Translations under genes and position numbers: made by a program
In this document: piece after piece, positions 1-11,270 of the stretch
Layout of the letters: each line of letters opens with the position of its first letter
How positions within the stretch are numbered: the first letter of the stretch is position 1
NCBI GenBank assembly: GCA_001600495.1
Contig: BCKE01000015.1
Coordinates: forward strand, 293,062-357,061
From: Pilasporangium apinafurcum
Taxonomy: Eukaryota > Oomycota > Peronosporomycetes > Pythiales > Pythiaceae
Length of the DNA: 64,000 nt
Reading direction: 5' to 3'
Notes under the pieces: model-generated
What the model was told of the DNA's origin: nothing
Seen by the model: the letters and a program-made list of their open reading frames with translations, nothing else
The model's database searches: none

Positions 1-815
1 AAAGCAACACAGCATGATTAATGCATCTTCAGAGAGCATACATCGCTGTTGTGCGCCATCTGATGCCGCTTCATTTGATCCGCGACTGCATGGTACATGC
101 AATGTCCATCCGAGGGGATATCTTTGATCGCCAGTCCATATTGCGTCAGCTTTGCTGCAATGATATCCGCTTCAATCTGGCGCTCGCTCACGGTGTTTTT
201 GTTAGCTTCTTCAATGCGTTCACGGCGTTCTTTCTCTTGTTTCTTCTTGTTTTCCTGTATGGAAACAAATCTTAGATCAGCCAGCCGCTCTTGTTCATTT
301 GAAGTCCTCCACATGACATACACGTCGTCGTTGAGCTTTTGTAGGTTGCGGTGCCTTTGATATTTCTGGAGTAGTAGCTTCCTCAGCGACAGTTTTACTC
401 TCTCTGTCTTCCTCTTCACCGTCCTCGGTCTCCTATGGAGCGATTTCACATCAACACAGCGAGAGCATTAACAAAGTGCCACCACAACCTTCTTAGATAT
501 GTAACACCAACACCGCTGAGCACCTTAAATCGCGCCATCTCCTCCTCGTGTCGATTTTGTGTGTCTTCTTCCATAGCTTTAACCTGTGTCTCCATATCCT
601 TCTTGCTCATCCTGTCTTTCTTCGCCTTCTTCTGGAACGCCTTAATATCGTTTTGCAAATTCTACATCGTGTGCACGTCAGCGATTGGTCATATCCAGAC
701 CATCCCGAAGAGATTGTTTGAGGTACTGGAAATCATGGATGTGGTTAATACGTACACGCAGCTCCAGCTTGTGCCGCTGCTTCATCTGACCGAGCGTCTC
801 ATCTTTGGTTGACAT
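1..815 (-). CDS. OTUD6: OTUD6-like deubiquitinase, 5' part (3' end outside window)
   Basis: Probable OTU-family cysteine protease that removes ubiquitin; OTUD6 proteins are cytosolic and ribosome-associated. Four exons can be joined in phase: 815-756, 661-524, 432-322 and 254-42, each bounded by GT..AG. The last donor (GTATGC) lies at 41-36, so the gene continues past the left edge. The 174 visible residues start MSTKDETLGQMKQRHKLELR, then a lysine/glutamate-rich coiled coil typical of the OTUD6 N-terminus with the landmark KAQRRR, then the start of the OTU domain with IPSDGHCMYHAVADQ. There the D-G-x-C signature supplies the catalytic Asp and Cys. The catalytic His is beyond the edge. The ATG at 815 was chosen because the longer frame upstream has no ATG and the MSTKDE start matches family length. 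It is divergent with the HAD gene at 993, leaving 177 bp of shared promoter. Confidence 0.85.
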
Positions 816-992
816 GGCGGCGTGTTGATAGACCTGATCAGCTATTTTTTTCGCCCAAGCTGCCGCCACTCCCACAATTGATTTACTTGATAATGTATAC
901 TTCCTGTTGCTGAGTAATACTTTTGAAAATGTCTTCATATTGATTAAGTATACTACAGTTCATGCTCTCAGAACAGGATGCGAGTGAGGTAA

Positions 993-2126
993 ATGCGCAT
1001 CAAGCACAGGAGAGGAACGTGCTGGTCTATAGGACGACAGTGTGCCAAAATGGCGATGAAAAACTACTACCACATAACACGACGTTCATTTCCTCTCGTA
1101 CTCTGCGCCGATTTCGATGAAACCATCACCACGAAGGACACGATCCACTTACTTTTCCAGTTGGCAGGTGCTTCTACTCTACACCAAGCCAACTCTAATG
1201 CGTTAAGTCACGAGTGCCTCGTACGGCAGCTAGTGGATCAATACACAAGCGAAATGGACGCGTTCGCTGCCTTATACGAACATTCACTTGCGAATACTGC
1301 AGCAGATAATGTTCAGAGAGAAAAACACAGAATCATCTTTGATGGCGATGGCTTGCGGAAATTCTTAGAGGGATACGCTGCAACCGATTTGCGTTCATTG
1401 CAACGGGTCATTGCAGCAAAGGCGCTGATGGGCATTCGAAAGGACGAGCTCACGACTATGGCGATACAAGAAATTGATGTAAGAGATGGTTGTGTGGAGG
1501 TATTGGATGCGGTGGATGGCATGTACGTGATCTCGTCCAATTGGAGTGGTCGGATGGTGCAAGCAAAGCTACTCAGTATGGATCCGTTCCGAGAAAGATA
1601 CAAGGCAAACAAATTGAAGATTGTGGCCAATGGTAAGATCCAAAAGCTGGAGAAAGCACATGTATGAGATGCGCATATGGATATTGACTATTGGTTGTTG
1701 TTTCAATTACTTTCTATTGTAGATCTGGAAGTGAATGATGACGGAATTACAACCGGAGGCATTAACATTGTCATACAGTCCCCTGTGGATAAAGCAGCTT
1801 GGGTTGACAAGATTCGCGACCGATCGATCGGTTTCACGAATGCATCAAAGGAAGATCCAACACCTGTGGTCGTGTTTATCGGTGACAGTACCAATGATCT
1901 ATTAGCCATGGCGAACGCAGATGTGGGAATCTCATTTTGTACAGCTCCTGACTCATCTTTCTACAAAACAGCCGTCCGATATGGGGTTACTTTGCAACCT
2001 CTAACGCAATTCAAAACCATCCAGGATTGTGTTGACGCATCACACGATGCAAACAAGAACGGCGGTAAAGTAGTCTTTCTCGTTAACAACTGGAGTGAAA
2101 TCAGAGCGATGCTGCGTGGTTCATAA
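993..2126 (+). CDS. HAD-superfamily phosphatase, PSP/PHOSPHO-like
   Basis: Predicted Mg-dependent phosphohydrolase of the haloacid dehalogenase superfamily, about 347 residues in two exons (993-1632 and 1723-2126); the splice (phase 1) restores the frame exactly. Motif I is seen as CADFDETITTKD (nucleophile and acid/base aspartates), motif II as the VISSNWSG segment, and motif III/IV as VVFIGDSTNDLLAMANADVG near the C-terminus. The motif set resembles the fungal phosphoserine-phosphatase-like proteins and MtnX-type enzymes. The substrate cannot be told from sequence. The start is uncertain: ATG at 993 gives a basic 20-residue leader and a second ATG at about residue 20 would trim it. The gene is convergent with the GMPPA-like gene. 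Confidence 0.8.
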
Positions 2127-2445
2127 CCAATAACAGACTAACAACGTACATGAGATGATTAGAAATAAACGACAGCCGAAGTTTCGAGCACTTACTGTAG
2201 CATTCATTATTTTAAACTGTTCTCCCTCCCGTATATAATGCGTTTGCTTTCTCCACAAAATCATGAAAACGACCAGGTCACGGTTGACTAGGATTGGACC
2301 ATCGGCTGTGGAATTTCTCCCTACTCATATCGCTGCGTTATTGTTTCAAAATAATCCCTTTTGTTTTTGGGTTTGAGGAAAGATGGCCATGATTAACTGC
2401 AGACATCCCAATGCAGCGAGATAATGCGCTGTGTTGGTCGCTTGT
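2127..2445. other. Intergenic, convergent 3' ends
   Basis: 319 bp between the 3' ends of the HAD gene and the GMPPA-like gene. AT-rich; no open frame of note and no RNA gene recognised. It should hold both 3' UTRs and polyadenylation sites. Confidence 0.6.
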
Positions 2446-3851
2446 TTACAATAGAATTTCGTCGTGGTAGCTCTGCGTCAACGTTTTATGGGGCAGCACA
2501 ACGCAATTGCGGATAATAATTTCAGGATTCGCAACGACCGAGACGCCAAAGATCGTCACATCACGCACCAACGCAGTCTCAGCTGAATTAACGCGGATCT
2601 GGGATGCATTTGGTGGTTGGCCCTCGACCCGTGCCCATTGCCCGATAATCGAGTTCCACCCAATAACTGCGAACATCACACACGCATGGTCCTTAATGGT
2701 CACACCTTCGAGGATAATAGAATGCGCCACGCGCACGCCCGGTCCAATAGTCACACCGGCGGCGATAGTCACATTAGGTCCCAGCTTTGCCGTGGGATGC
2801 ACTTGCGCCGTTGAGTCGATGACGACATTGCCCTCGATCTGCGGTGCATTCTTGCCGCCCGGTGCACTCAAGGCACTCGGATTCATGTACCGGAAGCGTT
2901 GCATGTACAGCTCGGAGCAAGTGACCGCCATGCCGGGAGTCTTGATCTGGCACCAGAAATCACCTGTTTCGTGGAGGAAAATACTGCCATGACCCGCTAA
3001 AGGCGATAGAATATCTTGTTCTAATCTGCAAACCCCATCCAGAAGGTAAGGTAAATCAAATTAGATCACATATTTCGATATCAAGAGTAGCGTAGTATAA
3101 ACCTGCTTATGCGGTTGTTTTCTCACCTGAGGTTGTCGAGGTTATTAAACTCGGGAAAAAGTTTCTTGAGGTCGTACTCGGTATTTGCTTCGGCACTGGA
3201 TTCGCTACGCAGCCGCTGGCGGCTGACCTCATTACCAATACCGATGATCACGTCAATGAGCGACACGTCAAACAAATAGATGCCGCAATTGATGATGTCA
3301 CTGACAAACGTCTCGGGTTTTTCGGCCCAATGCAAGATCTCGCGCGTGTGCGGATCCTGCACCAAACAACCGTATTTCTTGGCTTCATCATGGTACACCC
3401 GCTTGCCGAGCACCGTGCACTTGCCCGCATGCCGCAAATGAGAATGCATCATCTCCGTCAGTGGAAATGAACAGCAAATATCGCAATGTAACACAAAAAT
3501 ACTCGCCGGATTGCCCTGCAAGATCTCGTCCTGGAAAAATCGAAGCCCACCGGCTGTACCGAGTGCTTTTTCCTCCTTCAAGTACCGGATTTGAACATTA
3601 AACCGCTTCCAGACCGAGTCAAAAAACCGCGTAAAGAGACCTTCATCATAAGAGCCAATCATCAAGATCTCCAGCAAGTTGGGTACGCGTGAACAGGCTT
3701 CGACATGGAAGTAGAGCATCTCACGTCCAGCGATGAGAAACAGCGGTTTCGGGAGGTCCAGTGAGAGTGGACGGAAGTGATTGCCCTGTTGATTTGGTCC
3801 GCCGATCAAGATCACGGCCTTGGAGCGCGGGAAGACGGTCTCATCCGCCAT
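2446..3851 (-). CDS. GMPPA: Mannose-1-phosphate guanylyltransferase alpha-like (GMPPA)
   Basis: Nucleotidyltransferase-family protein of about 434 residues, two exons (3851-3127 and 3025-2446) joined through an Arg codon (phase 2). The N-terminal Rossmann part begins KAVILIGGPNQQGNHFRPLS, close to the GMPPA signature; the canonical catalytic subunit has GGxGTRLRPLT, so the Q/N-rich version fits the alpha, largely regulatory subunit. The C-terminal third is a left-handed beta-helix of hexapeptide repeats (for example NVTIAAGVTIGPGVRV) ending FAVIGWNSIIGQWARVEGQ, also GMPPA-like. Role: GDP-mannose supply for N-glycans, GPI anchors and wall mannans, and feedback control of the beta subunit. The ATG at 3851 begins MADETVFPRS just ahead of the conserved core; a longer open frame upstream looks non-homologous. 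Confidence 0.85.
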
Positions 3852-4421
3852 CGTGTAAGAAGTTCGTTGGTCCTTTTCTTTGCGGTCGTTCGTGAGCTGT
3901 TCGTGGGGAGCAAATGAAGAGTGTTGGTGGTTGGTTTCGAGATCGGCTATCAAAGTAATATAAGGTACATTTTGTGGAGCATAATAGTTATTATTGTGAT
4001 GTATTCATCTTATTTCTGTAAATAATAATGAAGTTCAAGTTGCTTTTTATGGTGAGGAAGCACATGTTGAACAGATGAAGCGCATTTGGGTATCATGTCG
4101 GCGCAGTTCCTCCGCAAGCGCTTCTTTCGACAAATATGGTTGGGACACGCTGAATATAAATGAATGAATGAACACCGTTGTCTGTGTCACTGAAATGCCC
4201 CAAGTTGTGTTTTCTGCAGCTTTGCTACTGTCAAAAATAGCTGGCACAGCTATTTCCAGCTGAGAGGATGTGGACAATCATGGCATCCACATCCGAGCAC
4301 TATGGTTCCGATTCAGACACAGCGTATGGAGAGTGGCATTGGTGTTATCATTATCGGGTCGTGCTGCAACGGATTTTTGTGACGTGATTCGTTCTCAACT
4401 ACTGATTATCTTGAAATACAG
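3852..4421. other. Divergent intergenic with possible 5' exon of ARM gene
   Basis: 570 bp between the GMPPA-like start and the ARM-protein start. An ATG at 4280 opens a plus-strand frame (MASTSEHYGSDSDTAYG...) to a possible GT at 4349. A good acceptor (AAATACAG) sits directly before the ATG at 4422, in compatible phase, so a short upstream exon of the ARM gene is possible. A minus-strand frame at 4047-4277 lacks an ATG at its 5' end and is not called. Confidence 0.35.
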
Positions 4422-7400
4422 ATGAATCCTGCTTCTCGACGCCGATCTTCCAAAGATTCCGTGGACTACGTTGCCATGACATCAAGTCTGGAGCGTCGAC
4501 AGTCTAAATATCCTTCTGAGCGTCGTTCATCAAAGATTAGTATCAGTTTTGAACAACACAGCTCTTCCATGCGAACTATGGAGTCATCGGAAGATATCCA
4601 GCCGTCTCCGACCGCTACAATATTAAAGTCGCTTGCACGATCTGTCCGTGCATGTCATTCTTTGGGCACAGTACCCGCTCGCAAGAAATCTATTGGCGAG
4701 TTTACAACCGAAGAAATGAGCTTTAGTATGGATACGATCAACATGTTTAACAATGCAGTCACGATAAATGCTGAACTCCGACCCAGCAGATGCAATTCCA
4801 GTACATCATTATCCTCTCGACCGTATCCCACTGGTGTTAAAAAGCGATGGACGAGGACGTTTGAAAAAGCTTCACAGTTTACTACGCCTGCCTCAACACT
4901 GGAGATAGACAAACCAAATCCACGTCCTTCAACGGGTGTGACTACAAAAAATTCGTTATCTCGACCAACGATCAATCAACGGCTCAGTATTATGCGTGGG
5001 GATATCAACGCGCTGATCATAAATAGAGGGCATGACATACACTCGTTTACATCCCGAGACACTTCTCAGCCAGCACATCATGGCAAAAATTTAGAAGCTC
5101 GGATTTGTTGCGCTCGTTCGTTGTACAAACTTTCGTGTCAAGTTGGGTGTGAATTGTCAATCATTCAAGGCGGAGCGGTCCGACAAATCACAGATTTCAG
5201 CGACATTGAAAATACCAAGTTATTACGCTATTGTGCGGCCACGTTGGCGAATCTGACGACGGAGTCCAAAGCACTGGACGCCTTTGTGGATAACGATGGA
5301 ATCTCGGCACTCTTAGAGCTCACATGGTCGTCGTGTATGGAGGTGAAAATGCAATGTGCCACTGCATTGTGCCGAATATCACAGCAAAGTGCGCATGCGT
5401 CCGCTCTTATGCGTTCTCACGCCATTGATGAATTCACATCAATGCTTGCAGTGCCAAATGAGCAGCTGCAGGTGCTTGCGGTAACTAGCATCTTGAATCT
5501 TATATATCATGGCCATGTGCTTCCTGATCGCGTGTTTTTGGGTGAGCCCCATGCTATTCATAACCAGCTTGGACTTATGACGGTAATTGGTCAGATAGCG
5601 ACGATGCAAACGACAACTCAATTCGCGGTGGAAGTTCTGTTTAATTTGTCGTTGTATCGTGTGAGTTGTCTGGGGGCGCTACGCGGAGGTGGAGCAGAGA
5701 TTCTCCATGTACTTTCGATTCTTTTGTGCAAAACACTAGAAGAAAGTGGATGCTCAAGTGGTAGCTATGCTGTATCATCCACACAGCACACAGAGAACTC
5801 AACAAGCTTGGCGTTCAATACAGTAGTGGTAATTCGCTTACTACGTCTGATTGCTGATACTTTGGGGAATTTCTCAGCGTTTGTCGAATTTTATGCTATA
5901 CTCAGTGCTCATGGTGTGAAGACGCTGACTCAGCTACTACAAGGTGCGCTTCGTGATATTGGTAGTAAAGTGTATGGAGTTATGGCAGAAGAACGGTTGA
6001 AGCACACAGTTGTGTCCTGTTCTCGTGTCTTGGCAAACTTTTCCAGCAGTGATGAACTTCGAAAAACAGTCTTCCAACAAGAGATGGTGCATATGGTCAT
6101 GCAACTCGCGCTTCTCGACCATCGTCGCTTGCTGTCCACTGCAGAATCCCATATTTTCTTTTGCAACATGGTTCGTACTATGTCCAACTTGAGTTTTAAC
6201 GAAAGGTGCACGGCATTCTTCATGGAATTCCCTCAAGCTCTGTCGCTAATGAATGCTGTTATCGTGAAAACCAAGTCAGACGAAGATCAACCTCATTTGT
6301 CTGCTAGAATGCGATTATGTATAGCTAATCACGAGGAAGAAGTAAAGGAAGATGCATTGATTGTGTTGATAAACGTCGCTCATCAATCTTCCTATACAAG
6401 CGAATTACTGCGTACGCTTGATGGAAAGTTGTTGTCGCATGCTGCGAAAGACTCGAAGAACTCTCCTCGACTGAAATTCGTGTATGCTGTAATGATGCGT
6501 GATTTGTTGCTTGAAACGAGACTACAGCAAATCGTTTATGGGGAGCTTGTTGTGAAGACATTGATCGATGCATTTTACTTTTTCGACGACGTCAAAGATG
6601 TCCAAGACGAAACATTCGATCAAATTGCAGAACGAGAAGCTCATTATAAGGCAATGAACTTGACCACATCAGATGGTCAGGAACGATTTCTTGCGGCAAT
6701 TTGTGTGATCGCGAGTGAGGTGATGAGTAGTACCAATGTTGAACTTATCGTGAATCTTGCCCTTGATTGCTTACAGCGTAGAGCAGAGCATTCAGCAGCT
6801 GCGCAGCGTGGACAAACGCAGGCCAAGCAACAAGTATCCACGTCTCATCGACTGATTAGTTGCTATACAGGAGCTGCGGCTGCTTTGTATGCAGTGGCGC
6901 GATCGTGTTTGCAGAGGGGTGATATTCACAACGCTATTTTCTCTTCAAGTATGGAAGCAGCGCTTATTTCAATTTGCAACCAAACTTCAAGTGCAGCTGC
7001 GAATGCATGTGGTGTTCATACGGACTCGAATTGCTTTGCTGCTACCCAAGCATTTTGTGCTGCGACGCTCTACCAAATTTGTGCCGCGGGATATGTCAAC
7101 CAACGAGTAATTCAAGCACTTATTAACTGCTGCATCAATAATGAAGAAAATCAATCGCTGCTTGCATGCTCAGCATCTTTTGCAATCATTTCCTTCTCAC
7201 CTGAGGGTCGCAGTCAGTTGATCGAATGTGAACACCTTGCAAAAGCACTCAATCGTCTAGGGCGAACAAGCCACGTGGAGTGCCAGCAGTATGCTGCTAT
7301 TGCTGCCTGTAATGTATCCACTTTACGGTGCATTTGGACCTCTCCGGAACTCAAAGACTTTATTGTGGTTGCTTTGTTACGTGCGAACTCAATCCAAGCC

Positions 7401-10160
7401 AAACAGATTCATGCAAAGACGCTATCAAACTTGTTGTCACATGTTTTTACTCGTCCAAAAGTCGTGGAAGATGGTGCGTTATACGCTCTGATGAAGCTCT
7501 CACAGGTCATGGTTACGCCACCAGCGACAAGTGAAACTATTGGACGAACTGATGCGCTTACCCCTCCCTCATCATCTCGAAATCATGGCCCTTCGACTCC
7601 AAAAGATGGATTAAAAGGAGTCCAATGCGATGAAGTTTTTAGTGTTGGGCTCAAGACACTTTTTAATATGTCATGCGAGCGAAAATACCACCAAAAACTC
7701 ATGAGTAATGGTATAATGACGTATTTATCGGCAGTTGTTGAAAGCAAACATGATGGTACTCCTGCCGTTGGTGGCAGCAATACTGCCAGCAATCTTGCTG
7801 CAAAACTTATCTCTTCGAAATCATTTGGACATCAGAAGGGAAAGGTAACTGACAATACGTCCACATCCGAGTTAACTTCGGTCCCGTGCGCTCCCCTTTT
7901 CAATGAAAGCAGTCATATCAGTGTGGAAAGCCGTCGGTATGCGATGGCAATTATCTGTAACTTGTCCAGCTACGAGGAAAATCACAAGGAGCTCATGCAA
8001 TCTCAAGTTATGGACGTTATTCGCAAATATGTAGATCAAGACGTTGAAACACAAGCATCAGCTGCTATGATCTTACGAAATTTAAGCTGCCGGCAGCCAT
8101 GGGTGGAAATGTTGTGCGTACGAGAGACCTTGCAGTTGCTTCTTAGTTTCACTCAGGTGGACCACCGAGTCGTAAAACATTTCGCAATTCAAGCAATTGT
8201 AAATTGCTCACTCATTATTGATTCCCTTCATTTGTTTGGAGAGCTCAACGTGTCCTACGCTGTTCTGGGTTTGCTCGAAACAACGACATCGTTGTTGCCA
8301 TCGTCTTCTTCATCTGGATACACAATCGACCATGAGACTATTGGCATGGAAACTTACATGGCTGCATTAAAATGTCTGCATAATATCGCTTTTGACGATA
8401 CTTTAGCAATGAAAATGATGGATGAAGGTATCGTCATTCGTTTACTTTCATTGGTTGAACACCAAGCGCTTGGAAAGGATGTTGCAGGATGTGAACTCAC
8501 TGCAACGATTGTACACATTCTAGCGAGAAAGGCAAAATGTGCGGATCAATTACTCCGACAACGCGTTGTAAGTCTCTGCGCGCTATTATATCGACAACAC
8601 TGTGAGAACTCAGTCATCGCATTCGAGTGTGTACGCATCTTGATGAATATGTCTACCTACCAGCATATCCATACAGAACTTGTGGAAACACAAGCCATTC
8701 ACGTAGTCGCGAGCATTTGTTCGTCTGCATCTTTTGGGGATAATACGCATATGCGGGAATGTGGTGCCATAACGATTCGAAATCTAACGCTCTGTGTTAC
8801 GGAACATTTATCACTTTTCGACTCTGAATTGGGAGAAGTTGAGGAGCTTGATTTATACTCCAACAAGAGCAACAAGCGAGTCACTCGATCAAATTTCAGC
8901 ACAGCAAATATAGTCAGGTTTGGCTTATATCAGGCGAACGCTATCAATCTACATGAAACAAATTCTGCATCGACATCACAAACGAATGATTTTGAAAATA
9001 CAGAAAGTCTTGGCACTGTTACAGTGAGTCGTCTTGCTGAACGTCATTTACTACATGGTGTAAAATACTTCCAACGAGAAATAAGCAAACCTGGGACCCA
9101 CGAACGCGTGCTGCAGGAAGCATGCACAGCCATCGCGAACCTCAGTACACTCAAGCTTTTCCGCACCGCAATGGTAGAGTTGGGTGTCATTGAGACGCTT
9201 TTGTACGTGTATGATTTGATCTCCCAGTTGCAGCATTCGCATTCACAAGCAGGGGCCACATGGATCCAACGGATTTGTGCCGCAACACTGCATCGCCTAG
9301 CTGTTGAAGACGGCGCAAATGTGGATGACCGTGGAATCTTAGTGACGAGCCTGTTGTCAATTCTCCAACAGACTGACGAAGAATTACATCAAGTGCGGTA
9401 CGAATGCGAAAAAATTGCATTCCTCACATTGGACTCGCATGCAACGACGAACCATCGATACCTGCAATCACTCTCTTCAACTAATTCCCCAGAGCGTATT
9501 CCTATCCGTACATCCAGAAATTCCACATTTCGACAGCGTAGCCTTGATAATACGGGGAACAATGGTGGCAATAGCATCACGTCGGCAACATTCCCAGATG
9601 CCTTGACGGCTGCAACTCATTGCGTGAAACAATCCTATCGGGAGCAGAAATGGACGGTGTATCTTTTAAAATCGACGCTATCACTGGCCGCAATGCTCCC
9701 ACAGCTTGAGAAAAAGCAGAGCAAGGTAATCGGACTACCCAAAATGTCGGTCCAAGATTGCCAACGCATGGGTTTGAATGTGACTCCAGCAAAGCACTTT
9801 GTCAATAACAGCGGTAATGCCAGCTCGTCGATCGATAAAGGTGCTCATCATACACATGATATCAAAGTCAATGACGGTTACTTGTTGCCCGTGCACATGG
9901 ATAAGCACATTATCCAGTCGTCTGGTGATGTACATGAGCAACCGTACACGAGCTCAGCCTCGATCGTACACGATAGAACAACGCCAGGTAGTAACAACAT
10001 TCGTCCCATACTCACACGCACCTTGAGCAGAGCGAATGAGTTGCGGCCAGATGTTGAAGCTATCGAACATACGCGAAAGTTCGCACAGCACATGCGCGCG
10101 ACAAGACGCAGTTATCGCCAAAATTCCTCCGTGTTACCAGGAATCTCTATTTCAACCTGA
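4422..10160 (+). CDS. Giant armadillo-repeat protein, single exon
   Basis: Uninterrupted 1,912-residue frame. Many armadillo/HEAT-type helical repeats can be seen by eye, for example RYCAATLANLTTESKALDAF, RYAMAIICNLSSYEENHKEL and ASAAMILRNLSCRQPWVEML, with the A-x-x-I/L-x-N-L-S/T core recurring from about residue 230 to 1620. The first 200 residues are Ser/Arg-rich and probably disordered (SRRRSS, ERRSSKIS), as is the C-terminal tail of about 200 residues. No enzyme motif or membrane segment was seen. ARM arrays are protein-binding scaffolds; the resemblance is to Vac8/ARMC-type cytoplasmic proteins, but no specific orthologue is recognised. A splice acceptor just before the ATG leaves room for an upstream exon. 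The stop at 10158-10160 lies inside the 3' end of the minus-strand fragment described next. Confidence 0.85.
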   Translation: MNPASRRRSSKDSVDYVAMTSSLERRQSKYPSERRSSKISISFEQHSSSMRTMESSEDIQPSPTATILKSLARSVRACHSLGTVPARKKSIGEFTTEEMSFSMDTINMFNNAVTINAELRPSRCNSSTSLSSRPYPTGVKKRWTRTFEKASQFTTPASTLEIDKPNPRPSTGVTTKNSLSRPTINQRLSIMRGDINALIINRGHDIHSFTSRDTSQPAHHGKNLEARICCARSLYKLSCQVGCELSIIQGGAVRQITDFSDIENTKLLRYCAATLANLTTESKALDAFVDNDGISALLELTWSSCMEVKMQCATALCRISQQSAHASALMRSHAIDEFTSMLAVPNEQLQVLAVTSILNLIYHGHVLPDRVFLGEPHAIHNQLGLMTVIGQIATMQTTTQFAVEVLFNLSLYRVSCLGALRGGGAEILHVLSILLCKTLEESGCSSGSYAVSSTQHTENSTSLAFNTVVVIRLLRLIADTLGNFSAFVEFYAILSAHGVKTLTQLLQGALRDIGSKVYGVMAEERLKHTVVSCSRVLANFSSSDELRKTVFQQEMVHMVMQLALLDHRRLLSTAESHIFFCNMVRTMSNLSFNERCTAFFMEFPQALSLMNAVIVKTKSDEDQPHLSARMRLCIANHEEEVKEDALIVLINVAHQSSYTSELLRTLDGKLLSHAAKDSKNSPRLKFVYAVMMRDLLLETRLQQIVYGELVVKTLIDAFYFFDDVKDVQDETFDQIAEREAHYKAMNLTTSDGQERFLAAICVIASEVMSSTNVELIVNLALDCLQRRAEHSAAAQRGQTQAKQQVSTSHRLISCYTGAAAALYAVARSCLQRGDIHNAIFSSSMEAALISICNQTSSAAANACGVHTDSNCFAATQAFCAATLYQICAAGYVNQRVIQALINCCINNEENQSLLACSASFAIISFSPEGRSQLIECEHLAKALNRLGRTSHVECQQYAAIAACNVSTLRCIWTSPELKDFIVVALLRANSIQAKQIHAKTLSNLLSHVFTRPKVVEDGALYALMKLSQVMVTPPATSETIGRTDALTPPSSSRNHGPSTPKDGLKGVQCDEVFSVGLKTLFNMSCERKYHQKLMSNGIMTYLSAVVESKHDGTPAVGGSNTASNLAAKLISSKSFGHQKGKVTDNTSTSELTSVPCAPLFNESSHISVESRRYAMAIICNLSSYEENHKELMQSQVMDVIRKYVDQDVETQASAAMILRNLSCRQPWVEMLCVRETLQLLLSFTQVDHRVVKHFAIQAIVNCSLIIDSLHLFGELNVSYAVLGLLETTTSLLPSSSSSGYTIDHETIGMETYMAALKCLHNIAFDDTLAMKMMDEGIVIRLLSLVEHQALGKDVAGCELTATIVHILARKAKCADQLLRQRVVSLCALLYRQHCENSVIAFECVRILMNMSTYQHIHTELVETQAIHVVASICSSASFGDNTHMRECGAITIRNLTLCVTEHLSLFDSELGEVEELDLYSNKSNKRVTRSNFSTANIVRFGLYQANAINLHETNSASTSQTNDFENTESLGTVTVSRLAERHLLHGVKYFQREISKPGTHERVLQEACTAIANLSTLKLFRTAMVELGVIETLLYVYDLISQLQHSHSQAGATWIQRICAATLHRLAVEDGANVDDRGILVTSLLSILQQTDEELHQVRYECEKIAFLTLDSHATTNHRYLQSLSSTNSPERIPIRTSRNSTFRQRSLDNTGNNGGNSITSATFPDALTAATHCVKQSYREQKWTVYLLKSTLSLAAMLPQLEKKQSKVIGLPKMSVQDCQRMGLNVTPAKHFVNNSGNASSSIDKGAHHTHDIKVNDGYLLPVHMDKHIIQSSGDVHEQPYTSSASIVHDRTTPGSNNIRPILTRTLSRANELRPDVEAIEHTRKFAQHMRATRRSYRQNSSVLPGISIST

Positions 10161-10960
10161 ACCCGACTCTCGTCTATAACCTGGTAATCATCGTCAGGTG
10201 AAGAAAGAAGTCTCAACCGACAATAGTTCGGTACCGCCGCATTGGATCCATCCATGAGTTGATTGGGTTCGAAGACTAACTTAGGATAATAGATCACCCA
10301 ATTATTAAAATGTTGGATTCGTACTGCAGTTTTAATGCTGTTGGTCCCGATCACAGCGAATATCAGTACCAACATTAACTCACCCTCTATCATTCGCAGT
10401 GGATGCATGAGATCTTCCTTGAGTTAATGGACTGAAAGGTATTAAGAATCGAGTATGTATATCTCTACTAGCACGAGGGATCGAGAGCAAGTGATATGTG
10501 AGCCAATTTTCTTAAATGCTTGCTATCTAAGTCTATTGAATGCAGGTTCTTCTCCGACCTGTAGCATCGAAGTCAATGTGGACTACGTAAGCAACAACAT
10601 TGGTAGTGCGGCTGCGCCGAAAGTCGAGAATTGCTGTAAGATATGGCAGAACTAGCAAGAATGCTGTGCATTTTCGTGGATGAACCAGAACGACGGTACA
10701 TGTTGCTTGAAGAGCCTCAAAAGTGATGTCATCTGGAGAAGCGATGTTTACTTGACAACTATCGTCCTCGAACCCGAGTTGTATTATGGAAAATGGCTTC
10801 AACCATGCCAACAACGATATCGACAATGCCCCCAGCGCCGACGTGCACGACTGCTGCTCGATTTGCTGTATATGGAATAATTTCCATGTGTTCATGTGGA
10901 CCAACCACAACGACGAGACTTTCTGGACGAAGAATCAAGGCAGTGTATCAGTCTCAAATG
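10112..10960 (-). other. Unresolved minus-strand gene or gene remnant
   Basis: Coding-like segments lie on the minus strand but do not assemble cleanly. The 3'-most (about 10362-10112) reads IKTAVRIQHFNNWVIYYPKL and ends VQVEIEIPGNTEEFWR, preceded by a convincing intron (GTGAGT..CAACAG). If the intron is retained, an ATG at 10408 gives a 98-residue protein with one membrane segment. Further upstream, frames around 10840-10560 (AAVVHVGAGGIVDIVVGMVE; NVVAYVVHIDFDATG) look coding, but one change of frame near 10760 is not explained by a splice site. The LSSPDDD...VEIEIP portion weakly recalls the lumenal part of TMEM231. It could be a small membrane protein or a decayed, truncated gene. It overlaps the ARM gene's 3' end by about 49 bp. 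Confidence 0.3.
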
Positions 10961-11270
10961 GCAATCAAGGCTCCTAATTTTCTATGTCTAATACACAATG
11001 AATGTATGTTTTCCTCCTTTTTCAAAGTCTACATTTCAGTTCTTAAAACATTGGGTCGGTTCTAACAAGAATAGCGTAAGTTGCTTAGTTAGCTGCAAAA
11101 GCACTGAGGTACTTGTATTGCCATCAAATCAAGAAGCAAGTCAAGCTGGGAGAAGAAGGATCACAGACTTGGATGGTAAAACCCAGAGTCTATTTCGCAG
11201 ATAATCATATTCGTACATATGAAGATACACCAACAATGTTGCGACGAACCTGTGTTGAGGCTGATTCCAC

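Noticed and set aside
4047-4277. Minus-strand frame of 76 codons (LSKEALAEELRRHDTQMRFI near its end)
   Set aside because: No ATG at the 5' end, a stop just upstream, and no splice model giving consistent phase; kept only as a remark in the intergenic entry.
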